A DNA stretch of 64,000 nt from Synechococcus sp. Nb3U1 (GTDB lineage: Bacteria > Cyanobacteriota > Cyanobacteriia > Thermostichales > Thermostichaceae): positions 1,708,079-1,772,078 of the forward strand of contig NZ_JAKFYQ010000001.1 of the NCBI RefSeq assembly GCF_021533835.1, read 5' to 3'. Position numbers and translations under genes: made by a program. The notes beneath the pieces are model-generated. The model saw only the letters and a list, made by a program, of their open reading frames with translations, had not been told where the DNA came from and did not search any database. Shown piece by piece: positions 55,222 to 64,000 of this stretch (the stretch's first letter is position 1; each line of letters opens with the position of its first letter).

Positions 55222-56724
55222 GTGAATTTCCGCGATAAGTTGGCGGCCATGAGCCAGCAGAACCAAAGTTGTCTATGGCTGGGGCTGGATCCCAATCCAG
55301 AGCTGTTGCCCTCCGCCTTTGCCTCCGCACCAGAACGTCGGCAGACTGGAAGTCAATCGGTTACTCCCCAGGTGATGGCGGATTTATCGGACTGGCTGGA
55401 GTGGGTGATCGAGCAAACCCAAAATCAGGTGTGTGCCTACAAACCGACGCTGGGATTTTATTGGGCTCTGGGCACCCGCGGCTTGGAATTGTTGGAGTGG
55501 GTATTTCGTCGCGTGCCAAAAGGGATCCCGGTTATTCTCGATGCTAAGTATGGCGATTTGAATAGTGCCACCGCCTTGGCTCAGCAAGCGTTTGAGGTTT
55601 GGCAGGTGGATGCTCTCACCTTAAACCCTTACGCCGGACAGGATTTGGTTGCTCCCTTTTTGCTCTACCCCCACAAGGCGGTTTTTTTGCTCTGTCACAC
55701 CAGCAATCCTGGGGCCAGTGCCATTCAAGATTATCCCGCTGATGCCGCAGCCATGCGGCAAGGGGGAACTGAGGTGGTGGATCCGCTGTACCTGAACTTG
55801 GTGCGGCAATGTCGCAGTTGGGGTACCCCAGAGCAGGTGGCCTTGGAGGTGGGATCCCCGGATCCCTGGGTGATGCGGCGCATCCGGGCCATTGCCCCTG
55901 AACGGTTGATTTTGGCCCGCAGCCTTTGGGGAGAAGGGGTGGATTGGCAGGCTTGTTTGGGGGCAGGGGTGGATGAGCATGGAGAAGGAGTATTGCTACC
56001 CGTGCCGCAAGATTGGCTATCCCGCCAGGATCTGAAAGAATCCGTGACCCACTTACGAGAAACGGTAGAAAAAGCTCGTTCTCAGGTGGGGCGACAAAAT
56101 GCCGAGTCTGTGTGTGACCTGTGGACACCAGACGTCTGTTTGTTACAACCGGATCCTCATACCGATTTAATCCTGGAGTTGTATGATCTGGGCTGCATTT
56201 TATTTGGAGATTATGTGCAAGCCTCCGGCCAAATCTTGCCCTACTACATTGACCTGCGCACCATTATTTCCAGACCCCAGATCTTCCATCACATTCTCAG
56301 CGCCTACGCAGAGATTTTAGAAACTCTTTCTTTTGATCGCATTGCTGGGATCCCTTATGGGTCATTACCTACAGCTACAGGTCTGTCGCTGCGCATGAAC
56401 AAGCCGATGATCTATCCCCGCAAAGAGGTCAAAGCCCACGGCACCCGCCGCCAAATTGAGGGATCCTACCAGCCCGGAGAGACGGTCGTTGTTGTGGATG
56501 ACATTTTGATTACGGGCCGCAGCGCCGTGGAGGGCGCGGAGAAATTACGCTCGGCAGGACTCAAGGTAGAAGATATTGTGGTGTTTATCGATCACGAACA
56601 GGGGGTACGGGAACGACTGCAAGAACAGGGCTATCGGGGTCATGCTGTGCTCACCCTTTCTGAAATTAAGAACACTCTTTTCCGAGCCGGTCGCATTGAT
56701 GAGGTTCAGTTTAACCTCCTATAA
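55222..56724 (+). CDS. pyrFE: fused OMP decarboxylase / orotate phosphoribosyltransferase
   Basis: This 500-residue fusion catalyses the last two steps of UMP synthesis. The N-terminal half is PyrF: the catalytic charge pairs are in LDAKYGDLNSA (residues 107-112) and LGLDPNPE opens the domain. The C-terminal half, from about residue 300, is PyrE, with the PRPP-binding motif VVVVDDILITGRSAVEGAE. This order (F then E) is known in cyanobacteria and some protists, opposite to the animal fusion. The start is GTG at 55222. Pyrimidine synthesis here contrasts with the RutBC breakdown genes nearby. Confidence 0.95.
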   Translation: MNFRDKLAAMSQQNQSCLWLGLDPNPELLPSAFASAPERRQTGSQSVTPQVMADLSDWLEWVIEQTQNQVCAYKPTLGFYWALGTRGLELLEWVFRRVPKGIPVILDAKYGDLNSATALAQQAFEVWQVDALTLNPYAGQDLVAPFLLYPHKAVFLLCHTSNPGASAIQDYPADAAAMRQGGTEVVDPLYLNLVRQCRSWGTPEQVALEVGSPDPWVMRRIRAIAPERLILARSLWGEGVDWQACLGAGVDEHGEGVLLPVPQDWLSRQDLKESVTHLRETVEKARSQVGRQNAESVCDLWTPDVCLLQPDPHTDLILELYDLGCILFGDYVQASGQILPYYIDLRTIISRPQIFHHILSAYAEILETLSFDRIAGIPYGSLPTATGLSLRMNKPMIYPRKEVKAHGTRRQIEGSYQPGETVVVVDDILITGRSAVEGAEKLRSAGLKVEDIVVFIDHEQGVRERLQEQGYRGHAVLTLSEIKNTLFRAGRIDEVQFNLL

Positions 56725-56873
56725 ACTTGAAAACTTGCGGCTCTCCCGGAAACGTGGTGGAGCAGGAGCCTTCTGTGCCCTGAGATCCTTACTCCGTAAG
56801 GCGTTGACATTTGGGACACCTAGTGTTGTCACCATAGAGTCAGGAGAACCAAACTTGCAAGCCTAAAATAGGG

Positions 56874-57611
56874 CTAGTTTTTTGGGCAATTTTCCTGCCT
56901 TTGCCAATCTACCGAAAAACACTGCCCTGCCACCCGCAAGAAATGCTCGATTAAACCAGGGATCCCCGGCGACTGGGGGCAAATGTCGTGAATGCCCACC
57001 ACTGTCGAACCGGAGAGATGGCGCTCCCACAATGCCCGGTTGGGCCTTAGCAAAATGGATCCCTGTTGTAGGATCCCCCAGGGTTGCCACAGTTGGGCAC
57101 TGCCGATGAGTTTTTGGCCCCGCCAGCTCAGGTCAGCCCGGGTACGTGCCGCAAAACAACTGATCTTGTTGGGATAGAGACGTTCTTGGATACCACATTC
57201 ATCCGGGCTGGGGGCATCCACTGCAATGCCCAGTTCCGCCAACCCCTGCACTAAAAAACGGCAGCAGTAATCGTATACACAGGCTCGCTTCAAGTTGGGC
57301 AGGGTCTCCCGTAAATATAGCAAAGGGATCCCCAAGCTGTAGGTCAGCTCGGCTTGATCGGCGGCAGCCTGGTGCAGTACCGCCCGCCCCCCTGTCGGTC
57401 GCCGCACGGTCGGGATCCCTGAAGAAACCCCCATCAGACTATCGGGCCAAACTTGATGGCGACCGAGGGATAGGGTCAGTTGATCCCAGCCATAAAAACG
57501 CAACACCAAGCGGGGATCCCGACGCATCCCATCCAGAAGCTGGCGATCCTGCTGCATCTGCCACGCACCAGAGGCCACCCGATAGGGCAGCCAGTACCCC
57601 TGGGATCCCAT
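56874..57611 (-). CDS. lipoate-protein ligase A family protein
   Basis: This encodes 245 residues of the biotin/lipoate ligase fold. The motif RRPTGGRAVLHQ matches the family RRxTGG loop. DLSWRGQKLIGSAQLWQPWG carries the conserved catalytic lysine, and NKISCFAARTRADLSW is typical. It may be LplA (lipoate attached directly) or LipM-like octanoyl transferase; sequence alone does not decide. The ATG at 57611 is preferred; an in-frame TTG four codons earlier is possible. It is followed closely by the YbjN-like gene in the same direction. Confidence 0.8.
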   Translation of the reverse strand: MGSQGYWLPYRVASGAWQMQQDRQLLDGMRRDPRLVLRFYGWDQLTLSLGRHQVWPDSLMGVSSGIPTVRRPTGGRAVLHQAAADQAELTYSLGIPLLYLRETLPNLKRACVYDYCCRFLVQGLAELGIAVDAPSPDECGIQERLYPNKISCFAARTRADLSWRGQKLIGSAQLWQPWGILQQGSILLRPNRALWERHLSGSTVVGIHDICPQSPGIPGLIEHFLRVAGQCFSVDWQRQENCPKN

Positions 57612-57632
57612 GCTTGTCAACAACCTCGGGGC

Positions 57633-58085
57633 TTAAGCCTTCGGAAACTCCGTTTGTAGGGGCTCATCGTACTCATCCGCCAAACTGGCCACGATGGTGA
57701 TGGCACGAGAAATCTCGCCAGCGGTGATGCCCTCCAGGGTGCGGTAGTGGTTGAGCACCACTTGATCGTTCCAAATGCAAAAACGGGCTTCTAGGGTGTC
57801 GCTCCAGTTTTTTTCCAGCAGTTTCTGCATCAGTTTGGCCGGCTCTGCCACCGGTAGGGTTAAGACTGGTGACCACACCGAAAGGGTATCTTCAACCGAT
57901 TCACCGCTCAAATGGACAAAAACTTCCACTGTGCCGTAGGTGAACTTCCAGGTGTGCCCCTGCTCATGGTTTTCGTAGGCAGCATCTTCCTTGAGGCTGG
58001 AGACCACCGCCGAGACGATCTCGGCATAATGGATCGGTTCTTGCGATTCCAGAAAGGCATCTGGAGAACGGTCAAAGGTGCTCAT
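57633..58085 (-). CDS. YbjN / secretion-chaperone-like protein
   Basis: This encodes 150 residues from the ATG at 58085; another ATG at 58106 would add seven. It has the alternating beta-alpha pattern of the YbjN / CesT-like fold (SVWSPVLTLPVAEPAKLM, ARFCIWNDQVVLNHYRTLEG, GEISRAITIVASLADEYDEP), which is common in cyanobacteria as a conserved protein of unknown role. Its gene precedes the lipoate ligase-like gene by 22 bases on the same strand, so they are probably co-transcribed. The start faces a ferredoxin remnant. Confidence 0.75.
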   Translation of the reverse strand: MSTFDRSPDAFLESQEPIHYAEIVSAVVSSLKEDAAYENHEQGHTWKFTYGTVEVFVHLSGESVEDTLSVWSPVLTLPVAEPAKLMQKLLEKNWSDTLEARFCIWNDQVVLNHYRTLEGITAGEISRAITIVASLADEYDEPLQTEFPKA

Positions 58086-58248
58086 GAGCGGCTCACTGTA
58101 GACCATGGTCTTGTTCCCTACTCCCTATCCAACCACCTCAACTATACCGCTTGGGGATCCGACCCGTCCGATCACCCGTGTTGGGGCCATTCTCAAGCCA
58201 GAGTAGAGCTGTTCCCAGTTCGGTGTTTTCAGCCTCAGAGGTTCGCCG

Positions 58249-58451
58249 ATGCCGCAGATTCAAGTTCAGGAGCGTACCCTTTCCTGTGGGTGCACCAGGT
58301 GCTGCTCCAGGAAGGGATCCCGCTCTACAATCCGCCCGCTCACATCGTCAATTGCCACGGTCTGGGCACCTGTGGTACCTGTGCGGTACAGATCGAAGGA
58401 AATGATCTAAGCATCTTATGCCCTCCCAATCCTTGCTACTGGATCCCCTAG
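58249..58451 (+). pseudogene. 2Fe-2S ferredoxin remnant
   Basis: The ATG at 58249 starts MPQIQVQERTLSC, the N-terminus of a short cyanobacterial 2Fe-2S ferredoxin. The reading then shifts by one base near 58288, and continues as HQVLLQEGIPLYNPPAHIVN, then CHGLGTCGTCAVQIEG. The three clustered cysteines are kept, but the C-terminal part with the fourth cysteine is gone and an unrelated tail (SILCPPNPCYWIP) ends at TAG (58449). Its end overlaps the start of mtnN. Both the frameshift and the truncation mark it as broken. Confidence 0.7.
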
Positions 58452-59185
58452 AGAAAAGTGCCGACTCGTCTACCCTGGGCATTCTCGGAGCCCTGCCGGA
58501 AGAGGTGGCCATGTTCACCGAAGCCATGGAAACCGTCTCCACCCAAACTTATTTGGGGCGGCAATTCCATCAGGGATCCCTGGCTGGGCAGTCGGTGGTG
58601 GTGGTGCAGGGGGGTGTGGGCAAGGTACGGGCGGCAACCACAGCAGCTCTGTTGGTGGCCCATTTCCCGTTGCGAGGCATCATTTTCACTGGGGTGGCGG
58701 GAGCTTTGGCGGATCATCTGCAAATGGGGGATGTGGTGCTAGCCCATGCGGCGATCGAGCACGATTTCGGCACGGGGCGAGAAGAGGGCTTTGTCTTGGG
58801 CATCGATTTTATTCCCGAGTTGCGGCATCCCTTGGCCCAAGCGGATAGCACCCTCTACGATCTGATCCTGGCCCACCCCGAGAAGATTCCTCTTCAGCCG
58901 CTGCAGGGCCGGGATCCCGTCATTCATCAGGGCTTGGTGGCCACTGGGGATGTGTTTGTCGCCCATGCGGGGTTGCGGCAAGAGATCCAGAAACGCACAG
59001 GCGCTTTGGTGGTGGAAATGGAAGGGGCGGCAGTGGTGCGGGTGGCCCAAGAGGCCGGGATCCCTTGTTTGTTGGTGCGCTCCGTCAGCGATGCTGGGGA
59101 TGACACGGATTTCTTGAGCTTTTTTCAGACCGCAGCCCTCAATTCGGCGGCAGTGGTACACACCGTGCTGCAAAACCTGCCCTAG
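58418..59185 (+). CDS. mtnN: 5'-methylthioadenosine/S-adenosylhomocysteine nucleosidase
   Basis: MtnN (Pfs) cleaves adenine from methylthioadenosine and S-adenosylhomocysteine. The 255 residues contain GILGALPEEVAMFTEAM, the catalytic glutamate in VVEMEGAAVVRVAQEAG and the catalytic aspartate in VRSVSDAGDDTDFL. The start lies in the end of the ferredoxin remnant, and the first 17 residues are variable, so a slightly later start is possible. The stop TAG shares the palindrome CTAG with the stop of the convergent kinase gene. Confidence 0.92.
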   Translation: MPSQSLLLDPLEKSADSSTLGILGALPEEVAMFTEAMETVSTQTYLGRQFHQGSLAGQSVVVVQGGVGKVRAATTAALLVAHFPLRGIIFTGVAGALADHLQMGDVVLAHAAIEHDFGTGREEGFVLGIDFIPELRHPLAQADSTLYDLILAHPEKIPLQPLQGRDPVIHQGLVATGDVFVAHAGLRQEIQKRTGALVVEMEGAAVVRVAQEAGIPCLLVRSVSDAGDDTDFLSFFQTAALNSAAVVHTVLQNLP

Positions 59186-60984
59186 CCCTTGAGCCAATCT
59201 TGAATTTCCTGGGCCAACCAGCGGCATTCCACCCAACTGAGGGGATGCCCCCCCAAGCGGTAACTTTTAATGCCTACCTGCAGGGTTACCCAGTGGCTGT
59301 TCACCGCCCAAGGCACCCGCTGCCCCTGTTCATGGAACGCTCCCAAAATGGCGGCGGTAGGTTCTCGTCGGCGCAGATAAATGCCCAAAAACCGCCGTTC
59401 CATCTGAACGTAATCCCGGCGCAGGGTGAGCCGGGTACAACCCAAAGCCACCTGGGATCCCCAAACGGCCATCCCCCACAAGATCAGGGCAAAGGGCCAG
59501 GATCCCAGAGATAAAATGACCGCTGCAAAGACCGCCCAAAGCCCCACCGGAAACAGATCCCCCCAGTACAAGCCCCGACGGGGCAGCCCAATTCGCAACT
59601 CTCCCGGAGCCGAATCTAGGCGTATCCGGCAACCATAGGGTTTCGGGATCCGCTGCGGAATGGGGCTCACGCAAGAGAGGAGTTGGCCAGAGAAGCTGCG
59701 CTGGTGGTAGTACTGAATCTGCCGCAGATGGGCCAGGAGGTGACCTGCCGTGAGCTGGGTGAGATCCTGAGGGATAGGGGGGATCCCGTCTGAGCGATCT
59801 GAGCCAGAGAGCTTGGGTTCTGGGGGTGGCTCATCGGGTTGTAAACTTTGCAAAGCCTGCAGTGCGGACAAAGCGGTTCGATAGCGATTTTCCGGAGCCG
59901 GTTCGATCAAACGGTCGATCCAACGGGCCAAGGCCGGGGCAATGCTAATCCGTCCGGCAAATTGGATTTTCAGCTGCTGCTGCGGCAAATCGGCAGGCGG
60001 TGTGCCCGTCAGCAGATGGATTAAAGTCGCCCCCAGCGCGTACAAGTCGGAAGCGGGCACGGCCCGTCCGCCGAACTGCTCCACCGGGGCATAGCCGTAG
60101 GATCCCACCACTGTGAAGCTCTGGCCAGGTGTGGGGGTGTGATCTTGTACCGAACCAAAATCCACCACATGGGTGCGGCCCTGCGCATCGGCAATCAGGT
60201 TGCTGGGTTTAATATCCCGATGCAACAGAGGAGGGCTGAGTTGGTGTAGATAGACCAAAACTGACAATACATCCGCCGCGATTCGCCTGACTTCAGCTTC
60301 TGTAAAGCGATGCCCTACCTCCAACAACTTTTTTAGCGACTGCCCCGGCACATAGGTTTGCGCCAATCCAAACCAGGTGGTGTGGTCGGGGGTGGTGAAC
60401 TCAAAAGAGTCACAATACTTAGGAACCAAGGGATGATCCAGGTGCTGCAAGACCCGCACCTCCCGCTGGAACAACTTAAAATCCGCCCATTGCAAGCCCC
60501 GCTCGAAGGGCAACAGTTTTAGCACCACCGTTCGAGGGTGAGCCAGAGATTGAGCACCTTCCCGCAACGGCTCGGCCAGCCAAGTCCGACGGCGGTCGTT
60601 TTGGGCCAGTTCCCGCAACAGCCGATACCTTCCAGCTAGGAGAGCCCCCAACTGCAATAGGTTCACTGGGGGATCCGGATCCCCACTCCCTTCAGATCCT
60701 TGCAACACACACACCTGCTGCCATTCGGGTTCCACCCCCTGACCAGCTGAGATCTCTAACCTGTCAAGGCCCGGGATCCCTAGGCGCAGAAAGCCCGCTT
60801 TCAGGGAAGGGATCACCGCTGTTGCCGCGATACCCTGCTCCGCTTGCAACCAGATGTGCAGGGTGGAGGCGCTCCGACTCAGGTGAGGTTGGATCCCTTT
60901 CGAACCCAAAGTGCGTTGCAGCAGCTGGGTCAGGGCGGTCAGATCCCCCTGTCGTGCCTGTTGCATTAGGTCAGAGTGGTTCAT
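59182..60984 (-). CDS. membrane-anchored serine/threonine protein kinase
   Basis: This encodes 600 residues with a Hanks-type kinase. Residues 1-95 form a small domain seen at the N-terminus of other cyanobacterial proteins (ARQGDLTALTQLLQRTLGSK). The kinase spans about 118-385: Lys156 (VVLKLLPF), the HRDIKPSN loop at 255-262 and DFG at 275-277. The glycine loop (LRELAQNDRRRTW) lacks the usual GxGxxG, yet the catalytic residues remain. Two hydrophobic segments near 478-520 form a hairpin, and the C-terminus resembles a PH-like domain. It probably signals at the membrane. The gene may be co-transcribed with pepA. Confidence 0.9.
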   Translation of the reverse strand: MNHSDLMQQARQGDLTALTQLLQRTLGSKGIQPHLSRSASTLHIWLQAEQGIAATAVIPSLKAGFLRLGIPGLDRLEISAGQGVEPEWQQVCVLQGSEGSGDPDPPVNLLQLGALLAGRYRLLRELAQNDRRRTWLAEPLREGAQSLAHPRTVVLKLLPFERGLQWADFKLFQREVRVLQHLDHPLVPKYCDSFEFTTPDHTTWFGLAQTYVPGQSLKKLLEVGHRFTEAEVRRIAADVLSVLVYLHQLSPPLLHRDIKPSNLIADAQGRTHVVDFGSVQDHTPTPGQSFTVVGSYGYAPVEQFGGRAVPASDLYALGATLIHLLTGTPPADLPQQQLKIQFAGRISIAPALARWIDRLIEPAPENRYRTALSALQALQSLQPDEPPPEPKLSGSDRSDGIPPIPQDLTQLTAGHLLAHLRQIQYYHQRSFSGQLLSCVSPIPQRIPKPYGCRIRLDSAPGELRIGLPRRGLYWGDLFPVGLWAVFAAVILSLGSWPFALILWGMAVWGSQVALGCTRLTLRRDYVQMERRFLGIYLRRREPTAAILGAFHEQGQRVPWAVNSHWVTLQVGIKSYRLGGHPLSWVECRWLAQEIQDWLKG

Positions 60985-61085
60985 TCGCTGTACCCAAGCC
61001 TGATCTCTACTAGGGTAGGCTGACGACGAACCGTGAGAAGAACAATTTTAGGGTTCGCCCAATCCCTACGGGGATCCTGGCTGCA

Positions 61086-62618
61086 TTAGGATTGCACCCC
61101 CGCGGCCTGCCGTGCCAGAACCCACTCCACCAAGGTTCGTACCCCGTAGCCGGTCGCCCCCTTGTTGTTGTAGCCAGAATCCCGCTCTGTCCAGACGGGG
61201 CCGGCCACATCCAAATGTGCCCAGGGGGTTTTCTCCACAAACTGCTTCAGGAACAAAGAAGCGGTGATCGAGCCGCCCGGACGGGGGCCGGTATTTTTCA
61301 TATCCGCCACAATGGAGCTGAGGCCCTCGAAGTAACTCTCCTCCATCGGCATCCGCCAAATTTTCTCCCCCGAGAGGTTGGCCGCCTGCTGCAGCTCCTG
61401 GGCCAGCGTCTCATCCTGGGTGAACAATCCGGCAATTTCTTCCCCAAGGGCGATCACACAAGCGCCGGTCAGGGTTGCCAAGTCGAGAATGGCATCCACA
61501 CCCAACTTTTCGGCAAACACCAGCGCATCCGCCAAGGTGAGGCGCCCTTCCGCGTCGGTGTTGTTGATCTCGATGGTTTTTTGGTTGGAGGCGGTGAGGA
61601 TATCCCCTGGGTGCATGCCATGGCCGCTGATCATGTTTTCGGTGGCAGCGACAATGAAGTGTAGTTCCGCCTGAGGCTTCAGGGCTGCCAAGGTACGGGC
61701 TGCTCCCAAGACCGCCGCGGATCCCCCCATATCGGTCTTCATCATGGCGATGCTGCGGGAGTCGGTTTTAATGTTCAAACCGCCAGAGTCGAAGGTGAGG
61801 CCTTTACCCACCAACGCCAACTTGGTGACGGGATCCCCTTGCTCGGGTTTGTAGGTGAGGTGGATAAACTGCGGCGGCAGATCCGAGGCTTTGGCCACCC
61901 CCAAGAAGGCTCCCATACCCAGGGCCTCACATTCCTCTTGGCCCAAAATCTCCGCCTCTAGGCCGTACTCCTGGGCAAGCTGACGCGCAGTATCAGCCAA
62001 GGTGAGAGGAGTCACAATGTTGGCGGGGGCAGCCACCAGTTCCCGCGCCAAGATGGTGCCCGCCGCCAGTTCTGTAGCCCGGTGCAGAGCAGCTTCGTAA
62101 TCGGGGCGAGATTGTTCTAACCCCGGCACCAGCAGCGTCACCTCCTGTACTGAAAAGCCGGTTTCTCCTTCCGTTTTGGCCTGGGATTTGAAACGGTTAT
62201 CCTGGTGCGCCACCAACAAAGCGGCTTCAGCTACCGCCTGCACCACCCGCACCCGATCCAAACCGGTTTCCGGCAAAGACAGCATCACCTGCTTAGCTTT
62301 AAGGCTATGGGCCTGGCGCAATCCATGGGCGGTAGCTCGTCTCAGGGCTTCCAAGGTGAGGGCGGCGGGATCCCCCAACCCCACCAACACCAACTTGCGG
62401 AGTTCTCCCGTCAGGTGCAGCGCGACGCTGCTATTGGGCTTCCCCTGAAACCCCTGCTCCCGCACCACCTCGGCCACCAGCCCCGACCACACCTTTTCGT
62501 CCCAGGGGGCGATTTCACCGGGCAGAGAGAAGCTACTATTCCCCTCCGAGGGGGCAAAGCAGTAAACCAGGGCACATTCCCCTTGGGTGAGTGGTGGATT
62601 GCTGAGATGGAGCTGCAT
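61086..62618 (-). CDS. pepA: leucyl aminopeptidase
   Basis: This M17 aminopeptidase (510 residues) removes N-terminal residues and in some bacteria also binds DNA. The metal and catalytic motif NTDAEGRL is intact, along with [20 protein letters not shown] (first metal lysine-aspartate region) and [14 protein letters not shown]. The variable N-terminal third is normal. It lies between metF and the kinase, all on the minus strand. Confidence 0.96.
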   Translation of the reverse strand: MQLHLSNPPLTQGECALVYCFAPSEGNSSFSLPGEIAPWDEKVWSGLVAEVVREQGFQGKPNSSVALHLTGELRKLVLVGLGDPAALTLEALRRATAHGLRQAHSLKAKQVMLSLPETGLDRVRVVQAVAEAALLVAHQDNRFKSQAKTEGETGFSVQEVTLLVPGLEQSRPDYEAALHRATELAAGTILARELVAAPANIVTPLTLADTARQLAQEYGLEAEILGQEECEALGMGAFLGVAKASDLPPQFIHLTYKPEQGDPVTKLALVGKGLTFDSGGLNIKTDSRSIAMMKTDMGGSAAVLGAARTLAALKPQAELHFIVAATENMISGHGMHPGDILTASNQKTIEINNTDAEGRLTLADALVFAEKLGVDAILDLATLTGACVIALGEEIAGLFTQDETLAQELQQAANLSGEKIWRMPMEESYFEGLSSIVADMKNTGPRPGGSITASLFLKQFVEKTPWAHLDVAGPVWTERDSGYNNKGATGYGVRTLVEWVLARQAAGVQS

Positions 62619-62728
62619 GAGAACCCTTTGGCCAAGCTGTCAAGACAAGATTCTCAGTCTATCCAATTCCACCGGCTCGTTGCGCAGGTTAACCGCTTGT
62701 TTGCTGTCGTGCGGCTAGGCTTTTGGGG

Positions 62729-63655
62729 TTAGCTCAAGGCTGGGATCCCGGCCTCATCCAAAATGCGGGGGATCAAATGCTCAGCTTTGACTGCCATCAA
62801 ATGTACCCCCTGACAAATCTGCCGGGCTTGCTTCACCTGCTCGGCAGCGATGCGGATCCCCTCCTCCAGCGGATGGTCGGCTTCAGCAAGGCGTTGGATG
62901 ATTGCTTCTGGGATCTGGACCCCCGGCAGGTTGCGGTTGATGAATTGGGCATTTTTGGCCGATTTGAGCAGAAAGATCCCCGCCAGAATCGGCTTACCCC
63001 CGGGACGGCCCAGCTTGTCCATGAACCGCTCCAGTTGCTCAAAATCGGTTACCATCTGGCTTTGGAAAAATTCCGCCCCATTCTCCAGCTTGCGGTTAAA
63101 ACGCCGTTCCAACCCGGAAAAGCTACCACATTGAGGCTCTACAGCCGCCCCCGCCAACCAATGGGTACCCCCATCCGGCAGGGGTTTGCCATTGCAGTCC
63201 AGTCCATTGTTCAGCCGTTGAATGAGCTGCAACAACCGTACCGATTCCAGGTCAAAGACGGCGCGGGCATCGGCACAATCCCCCACTTTGATCGGATCCC
63301 CGGTTAAAGCCAGCACATTGCGAAGGCCGAGAGCTGCCCCCCCCAGCAAGTCTCCCTGGAGAGCCAGACGGTTGCGATCCCGACAGGCCAGCTGAAAAAT
63401 CGGCTCTATCCCCGCTTGATGCAACAGCACAGAAGCCGCCAATGGGCTCATGCGGGCCATGGCTCGATTGGAGTCTGTCAGGTTGATGGCATGAACCCGA
63501 CCCTTCAGCTGTTGGGCCAGTGCTAGCATCGCGCTGGTGTCGGATCCCTTGGGTGGGGTGATCTCTGCAGTGAGCAAAAAGTCCCCCTGCTGAATCGCCT
63601 GGCCAAACCGGGAAGAGGACAGTGATCTGGGTAGGGTCACAATTTGGAAGAACAA
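62729..63655 (-). CDS. metF: methylenetetrahydrofolate reductase family protein
   Basis: MetF reduces methylene-THF to methyl-THF for methionine synthesis. The 308 residues form the expected flavin barrel: FLLTAEITPPKGSDTSAML with the catalytic glutamate, VHAINLTDSNRAMARMSPLA, NVLALTGDPIKVGDCADARA and EFFQSQMVTDFEQLERFMDK. The start is a TTG at 63655 or a GTG at 63640; no ATG fits. The sequence is of the short bacterial form and could be a paralogue with a slightly different electron donor. Confidence 0.88.
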   Translation of the reverse strand: MFFQIVTLPRSLSSSRFGQAIQQGDFLLTAEITPPKGSDTSAMLALAQQLKGRVHAINLTDSNRAMARMSPLAASVLLHQAGIEPIFQLACRDRNRLALQGDLLGGAALGLRNVLALTGDPIKVGDCADARAVFDLESVRLLQLIQRLNNGLDCNGKPLPDGGTHWLAGAAVEPQCGSFSGLERRFNRKLENGAEFFQSQMVTDFEQLERFMDKLGRPGGKPILAGIFLLKSAKNAQFINRNLPGVQIPEAIIQRLAEADHPLEEGIRIAAEQVKQARQICQGVHLMAVKAEHLIPRILDEAGIPALS

Positions 63656-63736
63656 AGTAAAACAGGCTGGCCCATTATCGACTTTTCCTAGGGGTTTTTC
63701 CAGCCAAGGGTGTTGGCTCCTTGTGGGATCCTTACC

Positions 63737-64000
63737 TCAGGGGGTGGGCGATGCGGTAGGACTTGGAGAAGAAGGAGAGGGCTGAGAGGGCTGCACGCGA
63801 ACTTCTCCCAGCCAAACCTGAGGGTCAGGCTGTTGCAGATGCTGGCGCCAGTCTTGTGCCGCTTGGGATGGGATCCCTTCTGAGTTCAAAGACCAGCTCC
63901 AGCCGATCACCTGTGGCCACTGCTGGGTTTCTAGCCCCTCCAGCCAGGCTTCCGATTCTTCTGCGCTGGGATCCAGTCCCCCGACCAGCACAGGTACCTG
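63737..64000 (-). CDS. C-terminal part of an unidentified gene, cut by window edge
   Basis: This minus-strand frame is open to the last base of the window and ends at 63737. The visible 87 residues include PVLVGGLDPSAEESEAWLEG, WSWSLNSEGIPSQAAQDWRQ and a proline/serine tail (QPSQPSPSSPSPTASPTP). The start lies beyond the window. The tail contains GGATCC-derived residues. I cannot assign a family from this fragment. Confidence 0.45.
   Translation of the reverse strand, partial: QVPVLVGGLDPSAEESEAWLEGLETQQWPQVIGWSWSLNSEGIPSQAAQDWRQHLQQPDPQVWLGEVRVQPSQPSPSSPSPTASPTP

Overview
This window is a stretch of cyanobacterial chromosome. The evidence is the NDH-1 genes ndhH, ndhA and ndhI, a fused PyrF-PyrE protein, a plant-like glutamate synthase, a phylloquinone-type MenG methyltransferase, a DnaK2-like chaperone, and several small families found mainly in cyanobacteria (DUF3110, DUF1830, DUF3288, the DUF3769/LptD-like barrel). 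A palindrome centred on GGATCC, often extended to GGGATCCC, recurs about ten times more often than chance. It occupies the niche that HIP1 (GCGATCGC) fills in most cyanobacteria. From memory this variant is typical of hot-spring Synechococcus of the JA/Thermostichus type, so I favour that group; I cannot prove it. No rRNA, tRNA or CRISPR array is visible.

Layout. 1-5.9 kb: small conserved proteins, an LptD-like outer-membrane protein and LarE. 5.9-14.5 kb: CimA, ClpP, CoaE, DnaX and RarA. 14.8-17 kb: a secreted beta-helix protein whose near-identical DNA repeats look freshly shuffled, plus a small lipoprotein. 17-19.8 kb: UreD and UreG, an AhpD-like protein and DUF3288. 20-23.3 kb: ndhH, a small membrane protein, ndhA and ndhI. 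23.3-24.7 kb: a decayed IS200/IS605-type tnpB and repeat elements, with no GGATCC at all. 24.8-29.4 kb: glutamate synthase. 29.6-37.8 kb: a lipoprotein, SbcD, a frameshifted coiled-coil gene, SpeA, and a secreted beta-propeller preceded by a Pho-box-like site and followed by PstS. 38-45.8 kb: DnaK, DnaJ, MenG, MtaD, Asd and a FGGY sugar kinase. 46-49.7 kb: a VOC protein, then an exported double rhodanese, a small exported protein and a YeeE/TsuA-type sulfur transporter. 49.8-53.6 kb: RutB and RutC, divergent from mreBCD. 53.7-64 kb: TldD, PyrFE, a lipoate ligase-like protein, a broken ferredoxin remnant, MtnN, a Ser/Thr kinase, PepA, MetF and a gene cut by the window edge.

How the genes work together. 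Most of the window is housekeeping: nitrogen assimilation (glutamate synthase, urease accessory proteins), amino acid and one-carbon metabolism (CimA, Asd, SpeA, MetF), methylthioadenosine handling (MtnN, MtaD), cell shape (MreBCD), protein quality control (ClpP, DnaK, DnaJ) and replication repair (DnaX, RarA, SbcD). The most unusual material is: (1) two solo elements carrying the same CCCGACGCT / AGYGCGGG stem as the right end of the tnpB element, both placed at the 3' end of minus-strand genes, which could be MITE-like remnants or tnpB-free guide-RNA-like scaffolds; (2) the modular beta-helix repeat array; (3) a candidate periplasmic sulfur-acquisition cluster; (4) a Pho-box-like site in front of a secreted propeller next to pstS; and (5) a RutB-RutC pair with no RutA beside it.
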